Origin: Elizabethkingia argenteiflava
GTDB lineage: Bacteria; Bacteroidota; Bacteroidia; Flavobacteriales; Weeksellaceae
Assembly (NCBI RefSeq): GCF_009904105.1
Contig: NZ_JAAABJ010000610.1
Span: 1 to 46,254, forward strand
Length of the DNA stretch: 46,254 bases
Direction: 5' to 3'
In this document: positions 39,181 through 46,254 of the stretch, one piece after another
How positions within the stretch are numbered: position 1 is the stretch's first letter
How the letters are laid out: every line of letters starts with the position of its first letter
Notes under the pieces: model-generated
What the model saw: the letters and a program-made list of their open reading frames with translations, nothing else
What the model was told of the DNA's origin: nothing
Databases searched by the model: none
Made by a program: the position numbers and the translations under genes

Positions 39181-42100
39181 ATGGCAAAACGCACAGATAT
39201 AAAAACGATTTTGGTAATCGGCTCCGGACCTATTATTATAGGTCAGGCAGCTGAATTTGATTATGCTGGAACCCAAGCCTGTTTGGCGCTTAAAGAAGAG
39301 GGCTATCGCGTCTTGTTGGTTAATTCGAATCCAGCGACCATTATGACCGATGTCGAAGTTGCAGATAAAGTTTATATAGAACCTATATCATTAGAATTTG
39401 TAAGTAGAATTATCCGAAAAGAACGGCCCGATGCTTTGCTTCCTACTTTGGGAGGACAAACCGGTCTTAATATGGCTGTAGAATTGGAAAAGGCAGGCGT
39501 ACTCCAAGAGTGTCATGTAGAGGTATTGGGTACTAAACTCTCCGCAATTAATCAGGCCGAAGATCGAGATTTGTTTCGCGAATTGATGAGGGAGCTAAAT
39601 GAGCCTGTTCCAGATTCGGATATTGTTACCACTGTACAAGGCGCTCTAGATTTTGCGCAGAATATAGGTTATCCCGTAATTGTGAGACCTGCTTTTACGC
39701 TTGGAGGAACAGGAGGAGGGATCGCTACTACGCCTGAAGAACTGAGAGAGATTACCGCCAATGGGCTTAAATACAGTCCCGTAACACAGTGTCTTATTGA
39801 AAAATCCATTGCCGGATTTAAGGAAATAGAATATGAGGTGATGAGGGATGCTCGGGACAATGCTATTGTAGTATGTAATATGGAGAATATAGATCCTGTA
39901 GGTATTCATACGGGGGATTCCATAGTAGTTGCTCCTTCCCAAACACTTTCGGATAGAGAATATCAGCTGTTGAGAAATGCTTCTCTAAAAATTATACGGG
40001 CTTTAGGGATTGAAGGTGGGTGCAATGTTCAACTAGCTTTAGATCCGCACTCTTTTAATTATTATATTATTGAAGTGAATCCTAGGGTTAGCCGTTCTTC
40101 TGCTTTAGCCTCTAAGGCCACAGGCTATCCTATTGCAAAATTAGCCGCTAAAATTGCTGTCGGGCTCAGCTTGGATGAAATGATGAATCCGGTGACCGGA
40201 AAAACATATGCTTGTTTTGAACCTGCATTGGATTATGTAGTCACTAAAATTCCACGTTTTCCATTTGATAAATTTGAAACGGCTGATAGAACGCTTTCTA
40301 CCCAAATGAAAGCGACCGGAGAGGTGATGGCTATTGGTCGTAATTTTGAGGAATCTATTATGAAAGCTATTCGTTCCCTAGAAACAGGAATTCAGCATTT
40401 AGGACTCAAGACGAAAGATGCATTATCTTTAACGCCTGCTGAAATCGAAGCAAGAATACGTATAGCAGATGATGAGAGAATGTTTATCATCGGAGAAGCT
40501 TTAAGGAGGGGTTATGATTGGCAACAAATTGTAGAGTGGAGTAAAATCGACAAATTCTTTATTTGGAAATTTAAAAAATTGGTTGATTTTGAAATAAAAA
40601 TAGCAGAGAACATTAAAAATATTAGTGTATTGAGAGCTGCTAAACAATTAGGTTTTTCCGATGTTAATATTGCCCACCTTTGGAAGATGAGTCCCGATGA
40701 GGTCTATGGATTCCGAAGAGAGAATGGGATTATCCCTGTTTATAAAATGGTAGACACCTGTGCGGCCGAATTTGAATCTGAAACACCTTATTTTTATGGT
40801 ACTTATGAGGAGGAGAATGAAAGTGTAGTGAGTCATAAAGAAAAAATTGTTGTATTGGGATCCGGACCGATTCGAATTGGTCAGGGAGTGGAGTTTGATT
40901 ATGCTACTGTGCATTCTGTATGGGCTATAAAAGAGATGGGCTATGAAGCGATTATTATTAATAATAATCCCGAAACGGTTTCTACAGATTTTTCAATTTC
41001 GGATAAGTTATATTTTGAGCCCTTAACCGAAGAGGATGTAATGAATATCATAGATTTAGAGAAACCCAAAGGCGTGGTCGTACAGTTTGGAGGGCAAACC
41101 GCGATTAATTTAGCCGATAAATTAGCCAAACACGGCGTTCGGATATTGGGAACTTCATTAGAAGATTTAGATAGAGCCGAAAATAGAGATAAATTCGAAC
41201 ATGCGCTTCGGCAGCTTGGTATCCCCCAACCTTTGGGAAGAACATGTTTTTCTAAAGAAGAGGCTGTTAAAATAGCAGCTGAAATCGGTTATCCGGTTTT
41301 GGTAAGACCTAGCTACGTATTGGGAGGTCGGGCGATGGAAATTGTATATAATGAAAGCGATCTAAATTTTTATATGGAGAATGCCGTGCATGCCAGCCCT
41401 GAACAACCGATATTGGTAGATCGCTATCTGACGGGTAAAGAGGTGGAAGTAGATGCTATATCGGATGGGGAAACGGTAGTGATACCAGGTATTATGGAGC
41501 ATATAGAAAGAGCCGGTGTGCATTCAGGAGACTCTATAGCGGTATATCCCTCTCAGAATATATGTCAACAAAATCTAGATGACTTGGTAGATTATACCAT
41601 TCGTTTAGCAAAGGGACTAAATGTGGTGGGGTTAATGAATATTCAATATGTATTAAATGAGGGAAAGGTTTATGTGATAGAAGTAAATCCGCGTTCCAGT
41701 CGTACGGTTCCATTTTTGAGCAAAATTACTCAGGTTCCCATGGCCAAGGTGGCCACTAAAGTTATCTTAGGGGAGAGTCTCAAAAAACAAGGTTATAAAA
41801 ATGGATTGGTACCTAGCAAAGAAGGAATATTTGTAAAAGTTCCCGTATTTTCATTCAGTAAATTACGAAAGGTAGATATTACCTTAGGACCTGAGATGAA
41901 ATCTACTGGCGAAGTGATGGGAAAAGATACCACCCTGGAAAAAGCGCTTTATAAAGGTCTTATTGCAGCGGGAGGTAAGGTGCCTCTTCACGGATCTGTA
42001 TTATTTACCGTCGCGGATAAACATAAGGAAGAAGCTTTTGAATTGGCCTCTAGATTTTTAAATATAGGATATAAAATCTATGCGACAAAAGGAACCTCGC

Positions 42101-42366
42101 GGTACTTTAAAGAAAGAGGTATCTCTGCAGAGGTAGTCAATAAAGTAGATGATTCTGCAGAGGAAGATCTTATAGATCTAATACAAAAGGGCGGAATTCA
42201 ATTTGTAGTGAATACGATGACTAAAGGCAAGGAGATCGAAAGAGATGGCTTTAGGATTCGTAGAGCTAGTGTAGAAAACGGGGTTCCTTGTTTAACTTCT
42301 ATGGATACAGTTGAAGCATTGATAAAAGTAATAGAATCTATGACCTTTCAGATGTTAGAAATGTAG
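39181..42366 (+). CDS. carB: Carbamoyl-phosphate synthase large subunit
   Basis: CarB uses two ATP-grasp modules to make carboxyphosphate and then carbamoyl phosphate. The halves start with [20 protein letters not shown] (about residue 12) and [20 protein letters not shown] (about 558), showing the internal duplication. ATP-grasp motifs such as [17 protein letters not shown] and [20 protein letters not shown] are clear. The C-terminal MGS-like allosteric domain ([20 protein letters not shown]) is present. The 1061-residue length is normal. It is the last gene of the operon, supplying pyrimidines and possibly arginine. Confidence 0.97.
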   Translation: MAKRTDIKTILVIGSGPIIIGQAAEFDYAGTQACLALKEEGYRVLLVNSNPATIMTDVEVADKVYIEPISLEFVSRIIRKERPDALLPTLGGQTGLNMAVELEKAGVLQECHVEVLGTKLSAINQAEDRDLFRELMRELNEPVPDSDIVTTVQGALDFAQNIGYPVIVRPAFTLGGTGGGIATTPEELREITANGLKYSPVTQCLIEKSIAGFKEIEYEVMRDARDNAIVVCNMENIDPVGIHTGDSIVVAPSQTLSDREYQLLRNASLKIIRALGIEGGCNVQLALDPHSFNYYIIEVNPRVSRSSALASKATGYPIAKLAAKIAVGLSLDEMMNPVTGKTYACFEPALDYVVTKIPRFPFDKFETADRTLSTQMKATGEVMAIGRNFEESIMKAIRSLETGIQHLGLKTKDALSLTPAEIEARIRIADDERMFIIGEALRRGYDWQQIVEWSKIDKFFIWKFKKLVDFEIKIAENIKNISVLRAAKQLGFSDVNIAHLWKMSPDEVYGFRRENGIIPVYKMVDTCAAEFESETPYFYGTYEEENESVVSHKEKIVVLGSGPIRIGQGVEFDYATVHSVWAIKEMGYEAIIINNNPETVSTDFSISDKLYFEPLTEEDVMNIIDLEKPKGVVVQFGGQTAINLADKLAKHGVRILGTSLEDLDRAENRDKFEHALRQLGIPQPLGRTCFSKEEAVKIAAEIGYPVLVRPSYVLGGRAMEIVYNESDLNFYMENAVHASPEQPILVDRYLTGKEVEVDAISDGETVVIPGIMEHIERAGVHSGDSIAVYPSQNICQQNLDDLVDYTIRLAKGLNVVGLMNIQYVLNEGKVYVIEVNPRSSRTVPFLSKITQVPMAKVATKVILGESLKKQGYKNGLVPSKEGIFVKVPVFSFSKLRKVDITLGPEMKSTGEVMGKDTTLEKALYKGLIAAGGKVPLHGSVLFTVADKHKEEAFELASRFLNIGYKIYATKGTSRYFKERGISAEVVNKVDDSAEEDLIDLIQKGGIQFVVNTMTKGKEIERDGFRIRRASVENGVPCLTSMDTVEALIKVIESMTFQMLEM

Positions 42367-42456
42367 TAGCAACAAGTGTTGTAAAAGAGCTACTCTTGTT
42401 ATAGGGGGAACTCTTTTAATTTTAGATGATAGGCTCCTATCTAAAAAATGGCATAC

Positions 42457-42495
42457 AAAAAATCAAGGTGGATTTGTACCCACCTTGATTTTTTT
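42457..42495 (+). terminator. Intrinsic terminator after carB
   Basis: A stem of up to 15 bp (core AATCAAGGTGG with its complement) with an 8-base loop ends in a T-tract. A second bulged hairpin (GATAGG with CCTATC) lies just upstream at about 42427-42442. Confidence 0.9.
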
Positions 42496-42506
42496 CATTA
42501 TAATTA

Positions 42507-42630
42507 GAGATGTTATACATTTTGAAAAACCTTATGAGAGTTAGACCTGATTTTTTCTAACACTTCTCTTTTGCTTTCATTTTTTAGATTAGGATTTAAA
42601 TCTGGAGAACTATAGGGAAGTAAAAAAATA
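42507..42630 (-). pseudogene. Unidentified minus-strand coding remnant
   Basis: The minus-strand frame reads HLIFLLPYSSPDLNPNLKNE and continues KREVLEKIRSNSHKVFQNV to a stop, with an in-frame stop just before it and no start codon. The segment LPYSSPDLNP resembles the LPPYSPDLNP motif of IS630-type transposases, but the glutamate that normally follows is missing. It is too short to classify. Confidence 0.25.
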
Positions 42631-42721
42631 AGATGTTATGGTCATTTTCTTCTGTGATTACTATACTAATCCATGTAATAAACATAAGGTATTTTATCTT
42701 GAGTTATCGATACCTTATAAA

Positions 42722-42942
42722 TTCCACCAAACTGGCAAATCTGTTGTATGATGACCGCCTGTTTAAAAAAGGACTGGGCAATCTCTACGATGGCGACGGA
42801 GCCAAGTATATCGGTAGGGGAGACAGGGAGAAGCAACTATACTCAATTAGCCCAATCCACAGGTATCGATGTGGTAAGCCAACCCTAGCTATTGGAACAC
42901 TTGCCTTATAAATTTACTCCTCTTCTCTATTACTCGAAAAAC
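42722..42942 (+). pseudogene. Truncated GH19 glycoside hydrolase, copy A
   Basis: This is a near-copy of the GH19 segment at 45978-46195. It reads LLYDDRLFKKGLGNLYDGDG and AKYIGRG, then lacks 11 bases present in copy B (near 42813, removing the AIQLT part of the GRGAIQLTGRSNY motif). This shifts the frame. A G to T change later creates a TAG where copy B reads SQPELLEH. Both ends are missing. The copies flank the acyltransferase gene as direct repeats about 3.2 kb apart. From 42943 to 43144 only scattered similarity to a hydrolase 3' end can be suspected. Confidence 0.75.
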
Positions 42943-43144
42943 ACATCAATGATACTATAAATCTTGATTATTGGCAATGCGGTAGGTGATGACCGGTGAT
43001 TATAGCAAGAATACTTTTGATTTTTCAGGAGTCTTCACTTGTGTTAAATACTGGAAAACGTTATTAATACTTTATTTTTTAGAAAAAAAAACTTAATTAT
43101 AGAAACATTTTAAATTATGTATTTTAGGCTCTAAAATACTACAT

Positions 43145-44967
43145 ATGAAATTTAGAAGTGATATTCAGGGCTTGCGAGCTCTTGCCGTTTTATTTGTTCT
43201 AATCATTTATCTTCTAATTATCTCCCAGGAGGCTTTATTGGAGTGGATATTTTTTTCGTAATATCAGGGTTTCTTATTTCTAAGATAATTCATTCAAAAA
43301 TCCAAAAAAATACATTTAGTCTTTTAGGTTTTTATATAGACAGGATCAAGAGGATAGTTCCAGCCTATTATTGCATGTTAATAATTTGTTGGCTGTTGTT
43401 TCTTTTCGTATTTGTTCCTTCTGATCTTGGGAAGTATAAACTGGGATACTTTTGGACATTTTTGTTCAATTCTAACCATCACTTTGCTAATGTAGACGAT
43501 TACTTTGGGGCATTGAGTAATGAAAACCCTCTCTTACACACTTGGACGCTGGCAGTGGAGATGCAGTTTTATTTATTTCTTCCCTTAATATTGCTTGTTA
43601 TTAGAAATTTGAGAACACTATTAATCACACTTTATATAACTTCAATTATAATTATAGGTTGGAGTACTATGGAAATTTATAATGCTAATAAAGCTTCAAT
43701 GTACTTTTCTTTGGTGTCTAGATCCTCTGAATTTTTTATAGGGGTTATTGCAGCTTTTTCAAAAATAGAAAATAAGAGTTGGGTGAAGAATCATTCTAAC
43801 TATTTGAGTGGTTTTGGATTGCTAATATTAATTGTGTCTGCTATTGTTTTCAATGAAGCATCACCTTTTCCCGGAATTTTGGCTTTAGTAGTATGTATAG
43901 GTGCAGTATTGATACTTATTTCTCAGGATAGTAAAATTAATCACTATATATCCAACAAGTATTTAAGCTATTTAGGAGAGATCTCGTACTCAGTATATTT
44001 ATGGCATTGGCCTATCATGGCGTTCTACAGATATTATACTCAATCCTATGAATTTAGTTTTATTGAAATTGTATCTATTCTATTAGCCACTATGATAGCT
44101 TCTTTGCTTTCCTATTATCTTATCGAAAGGCCGTTGAGAAGTAAAGAGAGGTTAAGATTTTATTTACCATTTTCCTTTATGATCGTTCTCAATGTATTGA
44201 TGGTCTTTTTTACATCTCAAGTGAAATTAAGAGTTTCGAATATTCCATCGATTTATATTTTCCCTAGTTTTGGATTGAATTCACACGCTGGAGGTTTTAA
44301 AGAGGTAGAGGTGTATGGTGGGAAAAATGAGATAGGGAAACGAATCTTATTCGTAGGTGATAGCCATGCCTTAACATTAAAACCTTTCGTTGATACAATA
44401 GGAAAAAAGAATGGCTTTTCTTTCAGGACATTGACAAATAATGTTTATCCTACTATACCTTTTATTGATCCGTCAAGTATTGAGGATAAAGGGAGGAGGA
44501 AAATCCAAGAAAAATTGAATCCAATCATTAGTAGAGAGTTTAAGATGGCGGATATCATCATTATTAGTTTCTACTCAAAAGAAGCGGATAGATGGGCGGT
44601 AGCGGTGAATAAAATGATAAATAATCTTAAGCCTAATCAAAGAGTCTTGTTGCTTTCGGATTATCCAACTTTAGATAAAAACCCAGTCAGATCAAATAAA
44701 GACTTCATCAAAGATCAATCAAGGAATATAAAGTACACAATTCAGTTTAATCAAATGCCCCCATCAATATTAAATAATTTCTCAGCAAGAGAAAATGTGA
44801 AATTTGTAGATTTTAGTAAAAATAAAAGCTTTTTTAATGATGCACCGTTTCATAATGATACCTTAATGTATTATGACAACGCTCATCTCAATGTATTTGG
44901 CTCACTTAAATATGCAGAGAAAAACGAACTTAAATTTATGGAAGGCTTAAACTGGGCAATAAAGTAA
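43145..44967 (+). pseudogene. O-acyltransferase (acyltransferase-3/SGNH), frameshifted near the 5' end
   Basis: The product would be an OafA-type inner-membrane enzyme that moves acyl groups onto surface glycans. The ATG at 43145 gives MKFRSDIQGLRALAVLFVLI, the family's N-terminus with its catalytic-region RxxRA-type segment. Near 43202-43204 one base is missing, and the frame continues as HLSSNYLPGGFIGVDIFFVI and on to 44967. The body has about ten membrane segments. The C-terminal SGNH domain shows ILFVGDSHALTLK (nucleophile Ser) and DNAHLNVFG (catalytic Asp-His). A GTG at 43243 would start a 574-residue protein lacking the first helix. Total length of about 607 codons is normal apart from the lesion. 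Confidence 0.85.
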
Positions 44968-45443
44968 AAGTTTCTCAAGGCTAATAATCCTCCGATCTTT
45001 TAGATGTTTTATGTTGCTCTTGATACTATAAATAAAAAAGCATAATTTATATTGAGGTATAAGAGGGGAAAACGATTTTTTTATCCTAAAAACTAAATCA
45101 GTGTCTTTATTGACAGTGGATTAACTTTTGAGGTTGTGCTATATCACAAAAATAAAGTTTAAAAGCATTTCACAACTAATTCTAAAGACATGCCAAGTCA
45201 TAAATGCAGATTACAGCCAGAATATTTTTGATTATAAATAGGTTTAGCTGTAATAGCCCCGACTTAACTGTCAGATTAAGTCGGGGCTATTACACTTTCT
45301 CTATTTTGAACCTTCGTTTATATAATTCTTGGCTGGATAGTTTCAAAGCATTATTAATACGATTTGAAACTTCTGTAATAACATGGAATTATTTGCATTA
45401 TATTGCTTTTGTTATTTTATTCCTCAGAAAACTAATAGTTTAA
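44968..45443. other. Non-coding gap with a strong hairpin
   Basis: No gene is supported between the acyltransferase and the repeat fragment. The only clear structure is the inverted repeat at 45250-45293, listed separately. A 79-codon frame at 45204-45443 shows no coding character and spans that hairpin. Confidence 0.5.
45250..45293. repeat. Perfect 18-bp inverted repeat
   Basis: GTAATAGCCCCGACTTAA (45250-45267) and its exact complement (45276-45293) are separated by 8 bases. The GC-rich core AGCCCCGACTT makes it a very stable hairpin. No T-tract follows directly, so it is either an atypical terminator for the acyltransferase gene or a repeat element. Confidence 0.75.
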
Positions 45444-45710
45444 ACAAGTTCAATAGCATCGGGTAATGCAACCGTAATAGCTTGGGATAATTCAACCGTC
45501 GAAGCTTACGACGATGTCACGGTAAAAGCCTCCGGAAATGCAACCGTAAGAGCATTCAACTATGCAACCGTAGAAGCATCGGGCTATGCATATGTAACTT
45601 CTAATGATACTATACCTAAAGTAGTTTTAGAGGATAACTCTATTTACAGAGTTTTGGAAACTAATACTGTTTACTCTGCATCTGAAACTATAAAATTTGA
45701 AAAATGGTAA
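45444..45710 (+). pseudogene. Octapeptide-repeat (beta-helix) protein fragment
   Basis: An 88-codon open stretch with no start codon contains six tandem 24-bp units (45465-45608), each coding for eight residues of the form N-A-T-V-x-A-x-x (for example NATVIAWD, NSTVEAYD, NATVRAFN, YATVEASG). The strict period suggests a right-handed beta-helix or solenoid. A tail (PKVVLEDNSIYRVLETNTVY) ends at a TAA. Such repeats occur in phage tail and surface or effector proteins. A stop lies just upstream (45441-45443), so the 5' part of the gene is lost or shifted. It precedes the GH19 fragment on the same strand. Confidence 0.6.
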
Positions 45711-45760
45711 ACAGCAGTAAAAGCTCTTAATGCTCAGAATAAGCTCATAAAATCCAAGTA

Positions 45761-45907
45761 ATGAAAGCAAAAAGAAAATCAAAAATAGAAGATATAGTCG
45801 ATGCATTTGGGAGAAAATATAAAAACGCCGAGCTTCAAAAAGCAATAGAAGTATTAACGCTCGCAAAGAAAATAAATACAGGAAAACCTATATTATACCT
45901 CTGCTGA
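45761..45907 (+). CDS. Small open frame between repeat fragment and GH19 remnant
   Basis: An ATG-started frame of 48 codons reads MKAKRKSKIEDIVDAFGRKY, followed by KNAELQKAIEVLTLAKKINT. It is charged and helical, and overlaps the start of the GH19 frame by 32 bases in a different frame. It may be a small protein or the shifted 5' end of the GH19 gene. No family is recognised. Confidence 0.3.
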   Translation: MKAKRKSKIEDIVDAFGRKYKNAELQKAIEVLTLAKKINTGKPILYLC

Positions 45908-46254
45908 GCGTTTGGTAAAAGTTTTTCCCAGCGCTTTTAAGTCTCGATATAATCCTTACGATTATTTGAGAAACCCCACAAAATTAGCCAACCTTGTCTA
46001 TGATGACCGCCTGTTTAAAAAAGGCCTTGGCAATCTCTACGATGGCGACGGAGCCAAGTATATCGGTAGGGGAGCCATCCAATTAACAGGGAGGAGTAAC
46101 TATACTCAATTAGCCCAAGCCACAGGTATCGATGTGGTAAGCCAACCCGAGCTATTGGAACACTTGCCTTATAAATTTACTTCAGCTCTCTATTACTGGA
46201 AAAAAAACAAGCTATCCGCTAAGCCCTCACTCCTAGCCACCAGACAGGTGATCA
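45876..46254 (+). pseudogene. GH19-type glycoside hydrolase, copy B, 5'-truncated, runs off window
   Basis: The open frame (126 codons to the edge) reads IQENLYYTSAERLVKVFPSA, then NLYDGDGAKYIGRGAIQLTG with RSNYTQLAQATG, matching the chitinase/endolysin GH19 family that cuts chitin or peptidoglycan. In the family, the catalytic Glu region (HE-G-type motif) lies some 15-20 residues before the ENLYYTSAERL segment. Here a TAA at 45873-45875 closes the frame before it, and the sequence upstream does not encode it in this frame. The visible part therefore lacks the catalytic acid and is probably dead unless the lost part is restored. The 3' end is outside the window. Confidence 0.75.

Noticed and set aside
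42633-42911. 92-codon frame as a new gene
   Set aside because: It covers the GH19 copy A and reads its sequence in a shifted frame after the 11-bp deletion, so its second half is nonsense.
45204-45443. 79-codon frame as a gene
   Set aside because: It spans the perfect inverted repeat and has no protein-like features.
45627-45866. Minus-strand 79-codon frame
   Set aside because: It is antisense to the repeat fragment and the small plus-strand frame, and its hydrophobic content follows from base composition.

Overview
The window is low-GC DNA from a member of the Bacteroidota, most likely order Flavobacteriales and close to the Chryseobacterium/Weeksella group. The evidence is the set of protein types (short LeuA, RRM protein, flavastacin-like lipoprotein, IS982 transposases), the promoters of the form TTG-N19/20-TAnnTTTG, and the weak or absent Shine-Dalgarno sequences. 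The species cannot be fixed from sequence alone. No tRNA, rRNA or CRISPR array was seen.

Layout. 1-3.0 kb: two IS982-type elements, one running off the left edge with an open transposase frame and one decayed, around a small RRM protein and an orphan BlaI-type repressor. 3.1-6.0 kb: gcvP. 6.4-12.3 kb: a full-length but broken glutamate synthase operon (gltB with two stops and a frameshift, gltD with one stop). 12.7-16.1 kb: dgt, then a sugar kinase and nucleotidyltransferase pair. 16.7-21.5 kb: rplT, rpmI, infC, thrS and a large helical-repeat protein, all on the minus strand. 21.7-25.9 kb: a complete leuA-leuC-leuD-leuB operon. 26.0-29.4 kb: mscL, an unusually long lgt, yidD and rarA. 29.4-34.9 kb: a decaying accessory zone with a lipoprotein plus frameshifted Tae4-type amidase, pheA, an astacin-type lipoprotein and the ruins of its paralog. 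34.9-42.4 kb: acs, then pyrB-carA-carB behind what looks like a UTP-sensing attenuator. 42.4-46.3 kb: a frameshifted O-acyltransferase/SGNH gene between two copies of a broken GH19 glycoside hydrolase, with a piece of an octapeptide beta-helix repeat protein.

How the genes fit together. The core is biosynthesis: leucine, phenylalanine, carbamoyl phosphate and carbamoyl aspartate, acetate activation, glycine cleavage, and translation factors. The exception is ammonia assimilation through GOGAT, which carries at least four lesions and should be inactive. With the broken amidase, hydrolase, acyltransferase and protease copies, this suggests a genome recently released from selection on several functions, perhaps by a host-associated or nutrient-rich life.

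The most promising undescribed element is the pyrB leader (36924-37075). It has a canonical promoter, a short leader reading frame, a small pause-type hairpin, a run of eight T and an intrinsic terminator whose loop contains the leader stop codon. This is the architecture of enterobacterial pyrBI attenuation, here in a distant phylum.
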